Positions 7,588 through 17,109 of a stretch of DNA of 37,755 bases are shown here, one piece after another. Positions within the stretch are counted from its first letter, which is position 1. Every line of letters starts with the position of its first letter. Source of the stretch: Desulfurellales bacterium (GTDB lineage Bacteria > Campylobacterota_A > Desulfurellia > Desulfurellales > Hippeaceae); contig JAMOQJ010000084.1 of the NCBI GenBank assembly GCA_027064065.1, positions 1 to 37,755 on the forward strand, given 5' to 3'. The notes under the pieces were generated by a model, which ran no database searches, was not told the DNA's origin, and saw only the letters and a list, made by a program, of their open reading frames with translations. Made by a program: the position numbers and the translations under genes.

Positions 7588-8034
7588 TTAATACTCGTTT
7601 GTTTCTTTTGTTCCTTTACAGACCTCTTTTATCCTATCTTCTACCACCTTACCGTTTTTCACAATTCTAACATGCACCTTTTGGCAAGTGGTATGTTTAT
7701 TCGGATTGTAGTATTGATTGGATATCGGGTCTGCTTCAACCTTTTCCCATCCACCATTATTTGTCTGTCTTTGGTAGGCTACAGGTCTTTGTTGATTAAT
7801 AGCTTCCCTTATGGCTTTCTGCTGTATCTGATAATAAGCTTCACCAACCATCGAACCTATAATACCGCCTATTACGGCACCCTTCCACTTATCATTAGAT
7901 ACACTTGACCCAATTGCAGCGCCTGTTGCCGTTCCTAAAGCAACGTTTTCAGATTCTGTGGCACAAGAAGAAATCATCGTAACAATAAACACAAGCCCTA
8001 AGAAAGCCATCAATAACCCTTTAACTTTAATCAT
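7588..8034 (-). CDS. glycine-zipper lipoprotein
   Basis: A 148-aa predicted lipoprotein. A hydrophobic signal ends in the lipobox MISSC with Cys24 as the lipidation site. Residues about 32-65 form a glycine-zipper hairpin (GTATGAAIGSS, GAVIGGIIGSMVG) like those of outer-membrane SlyB/OmpA-associated proteins. The C-terminal part is polar, with Cys residues in TTCQKV and KEVCKG. GGGGGAAGG precedes the ATG. It sits between meaB and the epimerase gene, an unexpected place for an envelope protein. Its role is unknown. Confidence 0.8.
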   Translation of the reverse strand: MIKVKGLLMAFLGLVFIVTMISSCATESENVALGTATGAAIGSSVSNDKWKGAVIGGIIGSMVGEAYYQIQQKAIREAINQQRPVAYQRQTNNGGWEKVEADPISNQYYNPNKHTTCQKVHVRIVKNGKVVEDRIKEVCKGTKETNEY

Positions 8035-8046
8035 ACCTTCCCCCTT

Positions 8047-9024
8047 TTAACATCTTTTAAAGGCATTTAAAATTTTTTCAGCAGCAAAAGACGGTGTAGT
8101 TATGCTATTTTCTACAGCATATTCCATCTCTTTAGCAATAGACGATATCTCTTCATCGTTATTTAACATATCTTTTATACCGTCCATTACAACACTCCAC
8201 ATCCAATTTTTTGCTTGATTTTTCCTTTTTGCCTCAAAAAAACCATTGCTTTTTTGCATATTAACATAATTTTCTACAACATTCCACAGCTCTTTAATCC
8301 CTGTTTTTTCTTTTGCACTCGCAAGCAGCACCGGGGGAATCCACCCATTTTCAATGGGCTTTAAAATATGAATAGCATTCTCAAGTTGTCTTTTGGCTAA
8401 CGCTGCTTTTCTATAATTATCTCCGTCTGCTTTATTGATAACAACAGCATTTGCAACTTCCATTATGCCTCTTTTGATACCCTGCAGTTCATCACCTGCA
8501 TTTGACAGTTGCATTAAAACAAAAAAATCAACCATAGAAGAAACCGTAACTTCAGATTGCCCTACCCCAACAGTTTCTACTATAATTACGTCATATCCAT
8601 TTGCCTCACACAAAAATATGCTTTCTCTTGTTTTTCTCGCCACGCCGCCTAAGGAATCACCCGACGGAGACGGCCTAATAAATGCATTCTCCTGTCTTGA
8701 CAATGTCTCCATCCTGGTTTTATCGCCAAGTATCGAACCGCCTGTTATGTGAGAAGAAGGGTCTATAGCTAATACCGCAACCTTATGTCCAAGCCCTATC
8801 AAAAACATTCCAAACGCTTCTATAAAGGTGCTTTTGCCAACGCCGGGAACACCGCTAATGCCGATTCTTATAGAATTACCAGAATGCGGCAATATGGCTT
8901 CCAACAGAGCTTTTGCCTGTTTTTTATGCTCTCTGTTTTTGCTTTCTGTAAGGGTAATGGCTTTTGCCAACGCCCTTCTTCTGCCTTTTAACAAATCATT
9001 TTTTAGTTTTTCTATATCCATCAT
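8047..9024 (-). CDS. meaB: methylmalonyl-CoA mutase-associated GTPase MeaB
   Basis: MeaB is the G3E-type GTPase that gates B12 cofactor loading of, and protects, methylmalonyl-CoA mutase. The 325-aa protein has the P-loop GVPGVGKS (58-65), the switch segment [18 protein letters not shown], a DxxG-like region in [12 protein letters not shown] and the base-specificity motif NKAD. Its ATG overlaps the mutase stop codon by 4 bp (ATGA), so translation is coupled and stoichiometry linked. It has also been called ArgK in older annotations. Confidence 0.96.
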   Translation of the reverse strand: MMDIEKLKNDLLKGRRRALAKAITLTESKNREHKKQAKALLEAILPHSGNSIRIGISGVPGVGKSTFIEAFGMFLIGLGHKVAVLAIDPSSHITGGSILGDKTRMETLSRQENAFIRPSPSGDSLGGVARKTRESIFLCEANGYDVIIVETVGVGQSEVTVSSMVDFFVLMQLSNAGDELQGIKRGIMEVANAVVINKADGDNYRKAALAKRQLENAIHILKPIENGWIPPVLLASAKEKTGIKELWNVVENYVNMQKSNGFFEAKRKNQAKNWMWSVVMDGIKDMLNNDEEISSIAKEMEYAVENSITTPSFAAEKILNAFKRC

Positions 9025-11192
9025 TTGCCGAGTATACTCTTAGGTGTTCTTTTTTCTTTTATAGCTTTTAAAACCTCTTTTGCTGATTCTATTAAGCTTG
9101 TACCTGGTCCAAATATAGCAGCAACGCCGGATTTATAAAGAAAATCGTAATCTTTCTTAGGTATTACACCACCTGCAAAGACAATTATATCGTCGTCTGC
9201 TTCCAATTTTTGAAGTTCTTTTATCAACTGTGGTACAAGAGTTTTATGTCCTGCAGCCAATGATGATGCCCCGATTGCATGAACGTCGTTTTCTACTGCC
9301 ATTTTTGCTGCTTCATCTGGTGTTTGAAATAGTGGCCCAACATCAACGTCAAATCCCATATCGGCATAAGCGGTTGCTACAACCTTTGCCCCTCTGTCGT
9401 GGCCATCTTGACCCATCTTTGCTATCAAGATTCTTGGCCTTCTACCTTCCTGTTTCTCAAATTCTTCAATCTCTTTTTTAATCTCATTAAATTCTTCGTT
9501 AGTCTCAAGCATGCTTCCGTAAGCTCCTGACACAAGTTTAATTTCTGGCTGATATCTACCATATACCTTCTCCAAAGCATAGGATATTTCACCCACTGTC
9601 GCCCTTAATCTTGCAGCTTCAACACTTAGCTCCAAAAGATTTCCATCACCAGTTTCTGCGGCTTTAGTAAGTTTGTTTAAAGCTTTTTCCACCTTATCAT
9701 TATCCCGCTCGGCTTTAATTTTTTTCAAGCGTGCAATCTGCTTTTCTCTTACAGCAGTATTGTCTATATCCAAAACCTCAACGGCTTCGTCATCTTCTTC
9801 TGGTATAATGTATTTATTAACGCCTACTATTACATATTCCTTATTATCAATCAAAGCCTGTCTTTTAGCGGCTGACTCTTCTATCCTTAATTTTGGCATA
9901 CCTGTCTCTATGGCTTTTGTCATTCCGCCAAGCTCTTCAATCTCTTTCAAAATTTTGGATGCTTCCTTAATCAAAGCGTGCGTCAATGATTCTATATAAT
10001 AAGACCCAGCAAGCGGGTCAACGCTCTTGCAGACATTGCTCTCTTCTTGGATTATTATCTGCGTATTTCGTGCAATACGAGCCGAAAAATCTGTAGGTAG
10101 GGCTATTGCTTCGTCAAGTGCGTTTGTGTGCAAAGATTGCGTTCCGCCTAAAACAGCAGCCATTGCTTCAATCGTTGTTCTTATTATGTTGTTGTACGGC
10201 TGTTGAGCTGTCAAACTCCATCCGGATGTTTGGCAGTGCGTTCTTAACGCCATAGAACGTGGATTCTTTGGATTAAATTGGCTCATAAGTTCAGCCCACA
10301 AAAACCTTGCAGCCCTTAATTTCGCTATCTCCATAAAAAAGTTCATACCTATACCAAAGAAGAACGACAATCTCGGCGCAAAAGCATCTATGTCAAGCCC
10401 TTTTGATAGTGCCGTTTTGACATATTCAAGACCGTCAGCCAATGTAAATGCAAGCTCAAGTGTAGCATTAGCTCCTGCTTCTTGAATATGGTATCCGCTT
10501 ATGCTTATAGAGTTGAATTTTGGCATATATTTACTTGTGTATTCAATAATATCGGCAATAATTCTCATAGACGGCTGTGGCGGATAGATATATGTATTTC
10601 TAACCATAAATTCTTTTAATATATCATTCTGTATCGTTCCTGCAAGCTGCTGTTGTTTTACTCCCTGCTCTTCAGCCGCCACTATATATCCCGCCATAAT
10701 CGGCAACACTGCTCCGTTCATCGTCATTGAAACAGACACTTTATCAAGCGGAATATCATCAAAAAGAATTTTCATATCTTCAACTGAATCTATCGCAACA
10801 CCGGCTTTTCCCACATCACCTACAACACGCGGATGGTCTGAATCGTATCCTCTATGCGTTGCCAAATCAAATGCCACAGACAATCCCTGTTGTCCCTGTG
10901 CCAGATTTCTTTTATAAAACGCATTTGATTCTTCTGCCGTTGAAAAACCCGCATACTGCCTTATTGTCCACGGTCTTCCAGCATACATTGTTGCTTTTGG
11001 TCCTCTAATATACGGTGGAAAGCCGGGGAATGTGTCAAGATACTCCAGTTTCTCCAAATCTTCAGCCGTATATAAGGGCTGTATGGGTATACCTTCGGGA
11101 GATTCCCATATTAAAGTATCTACACTTTTGCCCTTCAACTCTTTGCTGGCTAATTCTCTCCACTCTTCTTTTGATATCTTTTTGAAGCTCAT
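9021..11192 (-). CDS. methylmalonyl-CoA mutase, single-chain
   Basis: Adenosylcobalamin-dependent interconversion of (R)-methylmalonyl-CoA and succinyl-CoA. The 723-aa chain holds both the catalytic barrel ([21 protein letters not shown] and [16 protein letters not shown] in the N-terminal half) and a C-terminal B12 domain with the cofactor-ligating H598 in GQDGHDRG. It corresponds to the catalytically complete large chain, and no small-subunit gene is present here. AAGGAGGAG lies just before the ATG. It heads the operon mutase-meaB-lipoprotein-mce-oxidoreductase-thrC. Confidence 0.97.
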   Translation of the reverse strand: MSFKKISKEEWRELASKELKGKSVDTLIWESPEGIPIQPLYTAEDLEKLEYLDTFPGFPPYIRGPKATMYAGRPWTIRQYAGFSTAEESNAFYKRNLAQGQQGLSVAFDLATHRGYDSDHPRVVGDVGKAGVAIDSVEDMKILFDDIPLDKVSVSMTMNGAVLPIMAGYIVAAEEQGVKQQQLAGTIQNDILKEFMVRNTYIYPPQPSMRIIADIIEYTSKYMPKFNSISISGYHIQEAGANATLELAFTLADGLEYVKTALSKGLDIDAFAPRLSFFFGIGMNFFMEIAKLRAARFLWAELMSQFNPKNPRSMALRTHCQTSGWSLTAQQPYNNIIRTTIEAMAAVLGGTQSLHTNALDEAIALPTDFSARIARNTQIIIQEESNVCKSVDPLAGSYYIESLTHALIKEASKILKEIEELGGMTKAIETGMPKLRIEESAAKRQALIDNKEYVIVGVNKYIIPEEDDEAVEVLDIDNTAVREKQIARLKKIKAERDNDKVEKALNKLTKAAETGDGNLLELSVEAARLRATVGEISYALEKVYGRYQPEIKLVSGAYGSMLETNEEFNEIKKEIEEFEKQEGRRPRILIAKMGQDGHDRGAKVVATAYADMGFDVDVGPLFQTPDEAAKMAVENDVHAIGASSLAAGHKTLVPQLIKELQKLEADDDIIVFAGGVIPKKDYDFLYKSGVAAIFGPGTSLIESAKEVLKAIKEKRTPKSILGK

Positions 11193-11224
11193 AACTCCTC
11201 CTTAATTTTATGAGAATCTATTAA

Positions 11225-11253
11225 CTAATACCTATATTTAACTAAAAAGTCAA
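11225..11253 (-). promoter_or_regulatory. candidate promoter of the methylmalonyl-CoA operon
   Basis: On the minus strand TTGACT (11248-11253), a 17-bp spacer and TATTAG (11225-11230) place the start near 11218, 26 nt before the mutase ATG. A second TTGACT lies 11 bp upstream as part of a tandem repeat (TTGACTATTTA then TTGACTTTTTA), which also has a TTAAAT at 17 bp. No cobalamin riboswitch is visible in the 147-bp gap. Confidence 0.55.
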
Positions 11254-11304
11254 TAAATAGTCAATATATAAAAAATAAAAATACATATTTATCATTCCAA
11301 TTTG

Positions 11305-11333
11305 TTGCTATATGCCTATATATATCTTATAAT
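11305..11333 (+). promoter_or_regulatory. promoter with -10 box 6 nt from the start codon (leaderless)
   Basis: TTGCTA (11305-11310), a 17-bp spacer and a perfect TATAAT (11328-11333). Transcription should start at or next to the A of ATG 11340. No Shine-Dalgarno could fit in the transcript. Confidence 0.65.
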
Positions 11334-11339
11334 TATCGC

Positions 11340-12263
11340 ATGGCATTGCTAAAATTAATTGTAAAAATTTTTGTGAGCATTGCACTGCTTGTCATACTTT
11401 TCTATAAAACGGATATTCGCCTATTTTTAACCACTATAACGAGTATAGGCTTATTAAATTTTTTACTTTTGAGTGCAATTTACATCTTTTCCCAGATAAT
11501 AAGCAGTATAAGATGGCATTTTGTACTAAAAAGTTTAGGTGAAAACGTAAAATCCATTGAACTCTTAAAAATTTATTTTATAGGAATGTATGCAAATCTC
11601 TTCTTGCCAAGTATAATTGGCGGAGACGCACTAAAAGCCTATATACTTTCAAAAAAAATTCCCTTAAATAAATCCATAAGCTCTATATTCTTAGAAAGAT
11701 ATAATGGACTTTTGGCTTTATTGTTTGTTTCACTGATAAGCGTTACCCTATTTAAAAGCTTTTTTAAAAAAGAGATTGTAATCATGGTGATAGCGATAAA
11801 TATATTTGCCTATTTTTCTGTATATTCTATTAAATTTTTTACTAAATACAGCAAAAAATTGGAAACATTTTTTAACAACATTAAAACTTTCCATAAAAGT
11901 AAATACTTTATTTCGGTTTCAATTTTATCACTTTTTGTTCAATTGATTGTTATATCCGTATATATTACTGCCGGCAATATGCTTGGTTTTAGGGTTAATT
12001 ACGCATATTATTTAGCTTTTATACCTATAATAAATCTTATCAGCTTCCTACCTATTTCATTTAACGGCATAGGTGTCAGAGAATCAGCATTTGTGCTATT
12101 CTTCAGCCTTGCAAACCTAAACAAAACCCAATCCTTAACCTTGAGTTTAGAAGTATTTTTTGTTACGGTATTTTGCAGTCTAATAGGAGGAATTATCTAT
12201 CTTGTCCAAAAAAGCGATTATAAAAAGATTGCAAGACTTCATAAAAGCCAATCAATTAATTAA
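11340..12263 (+). CDS. flippase-like integral membrane protein (lysylphosphatidylglycerol synthase TM family)
   Basis: A 307-aa polytopic membrane protein with about eight hydrophobic segments. The pattern is that of the UPF0104/LPG-synthase transmembrane family: FSQIISSIRWHFVL, the conserved FLPSIIGGDALKAY, and near the C-terminus FLPISFNGIGVRESAFVLFF. Family members are proposed lipid flippases or glycolipid-related transporters, and the substrate is unknown. It begins an operon with tilS and prmC and appears to be translated from a leaderless mRNA. An AGGAGG near its 3' end serves tilS. Confidence 0.85.
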   Translation: MALLKLIVKIFVSIALLVILFYKTDIRLFLTTITSIGLLNFLLLSAIYIFSQIISSIRWHFVLKSLGENVKSIELLKIYFIGMYANLFLPSIIGGDALKAYILSKKIPLNKSISSIFLERYNGLLALLFVSLISVTLFKSFFKKEIVIMVIAINIFAYFSVYSIKFFTKYSKKLETFFNNIKTFHKSKYFISVSILSLFVQLIVISVYITAGNMLGFRVNYAYYLAFIPIINLISFLPISFNGIGVRESAFVLFFSLANLNKTQSLTLSLEVFFVTVFCSLIGGIIYLVQKSDYKKIARLHKSQSIN

Positions 12264-13173
12264 TAAAGGCAAAATAGGCATAGCCGTATCGGGCGGACCC
12301 GATTCGATATTTTTAGCGCACTCTTTAAATATTTTAAAAAATGACTTAGGCATAAAGATATACATCCTGCACTTTAACCATATGTTAAGAAAAGAAGCAA
12401 AAGAAGAAGAACAGTTTGTAAAAGAATTTTCCAATTCAATAGATGCCAATTTTTTATCCGACAGCTTTGACGTTGGCAAATTTGCAAAAAACAACAAACT
12501 GTCTACTGAAGAAGCGGCAAGGATAAAAAGATACGAATTTTTAAACAGTTGCAAAACACGGCTAAATCTCAACTTAATAGCCATAGCCCACACAAAAAAC
12601 GATATTGCGGAAACATTTTTGATAAATATGTTAAGAGGCTCAAGCATAAAAGGACTATCTTCACTAAGAATAAAAAGAGGATTCTATATCAGGCCTTTGA
12701 TTTTTTTAGAAAAAAAAGAGATAATAGACTATCTAAAAGAAAATAGGATAGAATACAAAACGGACAGCTCAAATTTCTATAAAGGTTTTTTAAGAAACAG
12801 AATAAGATTAGAGCTTATGGAGCAATTGAAAGATATCAATCCGAATATAGTAGATACACTCTACAGGGAATCTGAGATACTATCAAAAGAAGACAGATTG
12901 CTGGATAATATTGCAGAAAAGGAATTTACGAAACGTTTAGTTTTATTTAACAAAGAAAGATTGATTTTGAATATAGATAGACTATCTAACGATAATGCAA
13001 TACTCTACAGGCTTATATCGATGGCCGCAAAAAAACTTCTAAACACTCAATATTCTTTGAGCTTTAAAAATATAGAAAGAATAGCACTCATTAAAAACAC
13101 CCAAACGGTGGTATTAAGAAAAAAATTAAAGGCATACACAAATAAAGACAGACTTGTTTTTGAAAAACTATGA
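12202..13173 (+). CDS. tilS: tRNA(Ile)-lysidine synthase
   Basis: TilS attaches lysine to C34 of the tRNA-Ile that reads AUA, using ATP. The 323-aa protein has the PP-loop SGGPDS (30-35) and typical segments HFNHMLRKEAKEEEQFV and NDIAETFLINMLRGSSIKGL. It lacks the extended C-terminal domain of longer homologues, like other short TilS proteins. The start is TTG 12202 with AGGAGG 11 nt upstream, giving a 62-bp overlap with the flippase gene. No ATG lies between there and the PP-loop. AUA is used often in neighbouring genes, consistent with need for this enzyme. Confidence 0.93.
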   Translation: MSKKAIIKRLQDFIKANQLINKGKIGIAVSGGPDSIFLAHSLNILKNDLGIKIYILHFNHMLRKEAKEEEQFVKEFSNSIDANFLSDSFDVGKFAKNNKLSTEEAARIKRYEFLNSCKTRLNLNLIAIAHTKNDIAETFLINMLRGSSIKGLSSLRIKRGFYIRPLIFLEKKEIIDYLKENRIEYKTDSSNFYKGFLRNRIRLELMEQLKDINPNIVDTLYRESEILSKEDRLLDNIAEKEFTKRLVLFNKERLILNIDRLSNDNAILYRLISMAAKKLLNTQYSLSFKNIERIALIKNTQTVVLRKKLKAYTNKDRLVFEKL

Positions 13174-13970
13174 ATATTAAAGAATCCCTAAGCTATTTAA
13201 TGAAAAAACTAAAAGAAGCAAATATCGCCACATACGGAATAGACGCAATGATTATATTGAAACTATCTATCAACAAAGATGAACTATTTTGCTTAACAAA
13301 CCCAGAATATAGGCTAAACGAAAAAGAGATTGAAACGCTAAAAGAACTGCTTGCCAAAAGAAAGAAAAAATATCCAATGGCGTATATTCAACACATAAAG
13401 GAGTTTTACGGATTTGAACTATACGTTGATGAAAATGTACTTATACCAAGACCGGAGACAGAGCTTTTAGTTGATACAACCTTGGAATTAGCAAAAAGGT
13501 TTATCAATCCAAAGATATTGGATGTAGGAACAGGAAGTGGAGCAATCGCTATATCACTTTCAAAAATACTAAACACAACCGTATTTGCAAGCGATATATC
13601 ATTCAACGCTCTGCTAATAGCAAAGAAAAACGCAAGAAAATTAAATGCCGACATACAATTGATAAATGCAGATACACTGTCATTTTTAAATACCAAAATC
13701 GACATAATAGTCTCAAATCCACCCTATATAGATGAAAAAGAGTACAATAATCTGCAAGATGATGTTAAATTCGAGCCAAAAAAAGCCCTTATAACAAAAA
13801 ACGGAACAGAAATAATAGAAAAACTAATCAAAGAAGCCAAACATCTCTGTAAATATTTAATCTTAGAGATAGGCTATAATCAAGAAGACTTTGTTAAAAG
13901 CTTTGACTGTTTTTATGATTTAAAAAAAGATTTTTCCAATCTGCCAAGGGTTGCCGTATTTAAATTTTAG
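13170..13970 (+). CDS. prmC: release factor glutamine methyltransferase
   Basis: PrmC methylates the GGQ glutamine of release factors RF1 and RF2. The 266-aa protein has an N-terminal helical region, the substrate-loop IPRPETELLVD, the SAM-binding motif DVGTGSGAIAISL (118-130) and the catalytic NPPY (183-186). Its ATG overlaps the tilS stop by 4 bp. It ends convergently with the ymdB-like gene, overlapping by 4 bp, with no terminator between. Confidence 0.96.
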   Translation: MNIKESLSYLMKKLKEANIATYGIDAMIILKLSINKDELFCLTNPEYRLNEKEIETLKELLAKRKKKYPMAYIQHIKEFYGFELYVDENVLIPRPETELLVDTTLELAKRFINPKILDVGTGSGAIAISLSKILNTTVFASDISFNALLIAKKNARKLNADIQLINADTLSFLNTKIDIIVSNPPYIDEKEYNNLQDDVKFEPKKALITKNGTEIIEKLIKEAKHLCKYLILEIGYNQEDFVKSFDCFYDLKKDFSNLPRVAVFKF

Positions 13971-14764
13971 TTAAGATTAACGCTTCTATTTATCCTTTGA
14001 ATATTTAATGCCTTTCCGCTTTTTGAATTAACCGTTATTATACATCCGTTTATTCTCAAATTGCTTTTACACACCTTAAGTCTTTTAGGGATATAGGTTA
14101 AAAATCTGCTTAAAGCTTCATCCTTATTAAATCCTAAAACGCCGTCATGACAACCCGTCATACCAACATCTGTAATATATGCCGTTCCATTTGGCAAAAC
14201 CCTTTCATCGGCAGTTTGAACATGGGTGTGAGTGCCAAGAACAGCACTCACACGCCCGTCAAAATACCATCCAAAAGCCTGTTTTTCGCTTGTCGCTTCG
14301 GCATGAAAGTCAACTATTTTTATCTTTATATCATCAGGTATCTCATCTTCTAACAACTCTTCCACTTCATAAAAAGGATTATCGACAGGCATCATAAAAA
14401 CCCTGCCTATTGCGTTAATAACAGCAATCTCAAAACCGTTTATAGGAACTATTCTATAGCCTAAGCCGGGCGCTTTTTTGGAAAAATTTATAGGTCTTAT
14501 AATCTTTGGCATCGAATCCACATCTTTCAAAAATTCCTTCTTATCCCACGTATGATTGCCCAGCGTTAAAACATCTCCGCACTTCTCAATATCATCGTAA
14601 ACCTTTTTATTTATACCAAATCCGTCAGCCGCATTTTCGGCGTTAATAACAGTAAAATCTATATCAAATTCTCTTTTTATGCTATCTATTTCGTTTCGAA
14701 GTATTCTTCTGCCGTATCTGCCGACAACATCACCTATAAACAGTATGTTTACGTTAGTTTGCAT
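13967..14764 (-). CDS. ymdB: YmdB-family metallophosphoesterase
   Basis: YmdB-type enzymes (TIGR00282 family) are dimetal 2',3'-cyclic nucleotide phosphodiesterases. The 265-aa protein shows the metal-ligand blocks in order: [39 protein letters not shown] and [11 protein letters not shown]. It overlaps the end of rny by 11 bp. The rny-ymdB pair is a conserved neighbourhood in many bacteria and suggests a shared role in RNA turnover or signalling. Confidence 0.94.
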   Translation of the reverse strand: MQTNVNILFIGDVVGRYGRRILRNEIDSIKREFDIDFTVINAENAADGFGINKKVYDDIEKCGDVLTLGNHTWDKKEFLKDVDSMPKIIRPINFSKKAPGLGYRIVPINGFEIAVINAIGRVFMMPVDNPFYEVEELLEDEIPDDIKIKIVDFHAEATSEKQAFGWYFDGRVSAVLGTHTHVQTADERVLPNGTAYITDVGMTGCHDGVLGFNKDEALSRFLTYIPKRLKVCKSNLRINGCIITVNSKSGKALNIQRINRSVNLN

Positions 14765-16316
14765 ATTCTATCGCCCTATTCTCCCTTATTACCACAACCT
14801 TAACCTGACCTGTGTATGATACCTGATCAGCTATCTCGTGTGCTATATCCCTTGCAACCATCAAACTTTGAGAATCATCAACAAGCGTATGCTCAACTAT
14901 AACCCTTAGTTCTCTTCCTGCTTGAATTGCGTATGCTTCTTTTACACCTTCTTTTGTTTTTGCAATACCTTCAAGTTCTTCAAGTCTTTGTATGTAATTC
15001 TCCAACCTTTCACGCCTTGCTCCAGGCCTTGCTGCACTCAATGTGTCGGCAATTGAAACCAAAACGCTTTCTGGACACATAGGCTCAACCTCGCCGTGAT
15101 GAGACATTATAGCATTTATGACACACTTATTTTCTCCATATTTTTTAGCCAAATCAGCTCCAATTTTTGTATGAGAGCCTTCAATTTCTTGGTCTACAGC
15201 CTTTCCTATATCGTGTAATAAACCCGACCTTTTAGCCAATTTAACGTTCAATCCAAGCTCACCAGCCATAATACCCGCAAGGTATGCAACCTCAACAGAA
15301 TGAGCCAATACGTTTTGTGTATAACTTGTTCTATACTTCAACAGTCCCAAGTATTTAATCAATTCAGGGTGCATATTACCAACATCCAAATCAAATACAA
15401 CCTGCTTTGCTTCTTCCGAAGCTTCTTGATAGAGCTCTTCTTTAACCTTCTCAACAGTCTCTTCAATTCTTGCTGGATGAATCCTTCCGTCTTTTATCAA
15501 TTTTTCCAAAGCAATCCTTGCTATCTCTCTTCTTAATGGATTAAAGCTTGATATAACAACAATCTCAGGCGTATCGTCTATAATTAAATCCGTACCGGTT
15601 TCTTTTTCAAAAGACCTAATGTTGCGCCCTTCCCTACCTATTATCCTTCCCTTCATCTCATCATTAGGTAAGGTAACTGTAGATACTGTCTTTTCAGCTA
15701 CGTAATTACTTGCTATACGCTCCATAGACATAGCCAAAATCTCTTGAGACATCTTCTTTGCTTCTTCTTTTAATTCCTCTTCTATTTTTTTAATCTTATT
15801 TGCCGCTTTTCTTTTGGCATCTTCTTCAATACTCTTTATAAGTTCTTCTTTAGCTTCTTCCTGCGACATTCCGCTTATTTTCTCTAACTTATTCTGTTCT
15901 TTTTTAATAAGCTCATCTATCTCTTCCATTTTCTTTTCAAGCTCTTTTTCAACATTCGCTATATCTTCCTGTTTTTGTGTAATACTTTCCAATTTATCGT
16001 CAAGATAGGATTGCTTTTTATCTAAACTCATCTCTTTTGATTGAAGCCTTTTTTCCCATTTTTGTATCTCTTTCTTAGATTCTTTTTCTAAGTTTTCTAT
16101 TTCATTTTTTGCTTTAATCATATACTCTTTTGCTTCAATCTCTGCGCTCTTTAAAATATTTTCTTTTTCCTTTTCCGCTGATTTTAAAATATCGTCGGCA
16201 CTCTGCCTTGCATACTCCTTCTTCTTAACAACAAATTGATGATAAGCAAAAGCACCTATGGATATACCAACAGCAACAGAAAGAATAATTAGTAACACTA
16301 CTATTAACGTACTCAT
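14754..16316 (-). CDS. rny: ribonuclease Y
   Basis: RNase Y is a membrane-anchored endoribonuclease that starts mRNA decay. The 520-aa protein has an N-terminal membrane helix (about residues 4-26), a long charged coiled coil up to about residue 200, a KH domain ([19 protein letters not shown]) and an HD domain ([12 protein letters not shown]). Order and length are standard. AAGGAG lies in the last codons of fthC, 3 bp upstream. RNase Y is best known from Gram-positive bacteria but also occurs in several anaerobic diderm lineages. Confidence 0.97.
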   Translation of the reverse strand: MSTLIVVLLIILSVAVGISIGAFAYHQFVVKKKEYARQSADDILKSAEKEKENILKSAEIEAKEYMIKAKNEIENLEKESKKEIQKWEKRLQSKEMSLDKKQSYLDDKLESITQKQEDIANVEKELEKKMEEIDELIKKEQNKLEKISGMSQEEAKEELIKSIEEDAKRKAANKIKKIEEELKEEAKKMSQEILAMSMERIASNYVAEKTVSTVTLPNDEMKGRIIGREGRNIRSFEKETGTDLIIDDTPEIVVISSFNPLRREIARIALEKLIKDGRIHPARIEETVEKVKEELYQEASEEAKQVVFDLDVGNMHPELIKYLGLLKYRTSYTQNVLAHSVEVAYLAGIMAGELGLNVKLAKRSGLLHDIGKAVDQEIEGSHTKIGADLAKKYGENKCVINAIMSHHGEVEPMCPESVLVSIADTLSAARPGARRERLENYIQRLEELEGIAKTKEGVKEAYAIQAGRELRVIVEHTLVDDSQSLMVARDIAHEIADQVSYTGQVKVVVIRENRAIEYAN

Positions 16317-16319
16317 CTT

Positions 16320-16856
16320 CTATCTCCTTAATTTACATATAATATTTCTTTTTTCCGTTATAACATAATCTACAGCAATGTCGTGAATTTGATGTTCAAT
16401 CTTATCCACAATACAGCAATCGTAAGCCACACCTATCTTTAGACCATCAAAATCCTTCAAGAATCTATCGTAAAATCCTCCGCCGTAACCTATTCTGTAA
16501 CCCTTCAAATCAAATACCAACGCCGGGACTATTATTGCTTCAATCTCTTTTTTAAACACCTTACAACAAGCACCAAACGGCTCCATCACACCCATCTGTT
16601 TTCTAATAAAGCCTTGTCTTGGTAGGCACATATCCATATCTTTACCTTTTATCTTGGGAAACAAGAGAATCTTGTCGATTAATTTGAGATTTGGATTAAC
16701 TTCTTTATTAAAAGGGTAATATGTCGCGATAAATCTGTATTTTTTTAGAAATATTGAAACTTTTAAAGATATAATAAGGCTTTTTAGGTATATATATTTT
16801 TTATCTAAAGCGCCACGCGCAATTTTAAACCTTTTCCTAAGGTTTTCCTTATCCAT
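16320..16856 (-). CDS. fthC: 5-formyltetrahydrofolate cyclo-ligase
   Basis: This enzyme converts 5-formyl-THF to 5,10-methenyl-THF with ATP. The 178-aa protein has the family motif RIGYGGGFYDRFL and the preceding IIVPALVFDLKGY. GAGGG precedes the ATG at short spacing. It lies immediately downstream of the 6S-like RNA, an arrangement well known from Proteobacteria (ssrS-ygfA), and upstream of rny with a 3-bp gap. Confidence 0.94.
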   Translation of the reverse strand: MDKENLRKRFKIARGALDKKYIYLKSLIISLKVSIFLKKYRFIATYYPFNKEVNPNLKLIDKILLFPKIKGKDMDMCLPRQGFIRKQMGVMEPFGACCKVFKKEIEAIIVPALVFDLKGYRIGYGGGFYDRFLKDFDGLKIGVAYDCCIVDKIEHQIHDIAVDYVITEKRNIICKLRR

Positions 16857-16920
16857 GCTGCCCTCTTTTATTATGGCGGATATATATCAAAAAAATTGTT
16901 TAATCCGTCAATATATCTAA

Positions 16921-17103
16921 AACCCCAGCGCACCGTGTGCAGTATTTTTCCTAGAACCTAACAACGATAGGTGGGGATATCGAAAAAGGCGGCAGCACAT
17001 CCTTTTCTCGGATAAAAGGCCCATCTGCCGTACCTTTTAAGCCAATCCCCCATTGTCAGGTGTTGGCTCTAAGGAAAAAAGTACATCACGCATGCGCCAG
17101 GGC
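16921..17103 (-). ncRNA. ssrS: 6S RNA candidate
   Basis: This non-coding gap of about 250 nt folds on the minus strand as a long rod. The closing stem pairs CCCTGGCGCA with TGCGCTGGGG, then TTTTTCCTTAGAGCC with GGTTCTAGGAAAAA. A central bubble (around CCTGACAAT and ACCTATCG) follows. Distal stems pair GGGG with CCCC and CGGCA with TGCCG, and a CCTTTT/AAAAGG hairpin caps the rod. Rod, central bubble, about 183-nt length and position upstream of fthC all match 6S RNA, which binds sigma-70 RNA polymerase. No clear promoter is visible. It starts 7 nt after the glutamate synthase operon, so it may be processed from that transcript. Confidence 0.78.
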
Positions 17104-17109
17104 ATACAA

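Noticed and set aside
11193-11339. Cobalamin riboswitch ahead of the B12-dependent mutase
   Set aside because: The gap is only 147 bp, very AT-rich, filled by two divergent promoters, and shows no B12-box-like sequence or stable helices.
12252-12647. Minus-strand open frame of 131 codons
   Set aside because: It is antisense to tilS, whose motifs are unmistakable. It has no ribosome-binding site and no recognisable protein features.
16861-16920. Separate fthC promoter with TTGACG
   Set aside because: The matching -10 needs 19-bp spacing or has only three consensus bases, so it is too weak to list as a feature.
16921-17103. SRP RNA or tmRNA as identity of the non-coding RNA
   Set aside because: No SRP domain IV tetraloop motif and no tRNA-like ends or tag reading frame. 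The rod with central bubble and fthC neighbour fit 6S RNA better.
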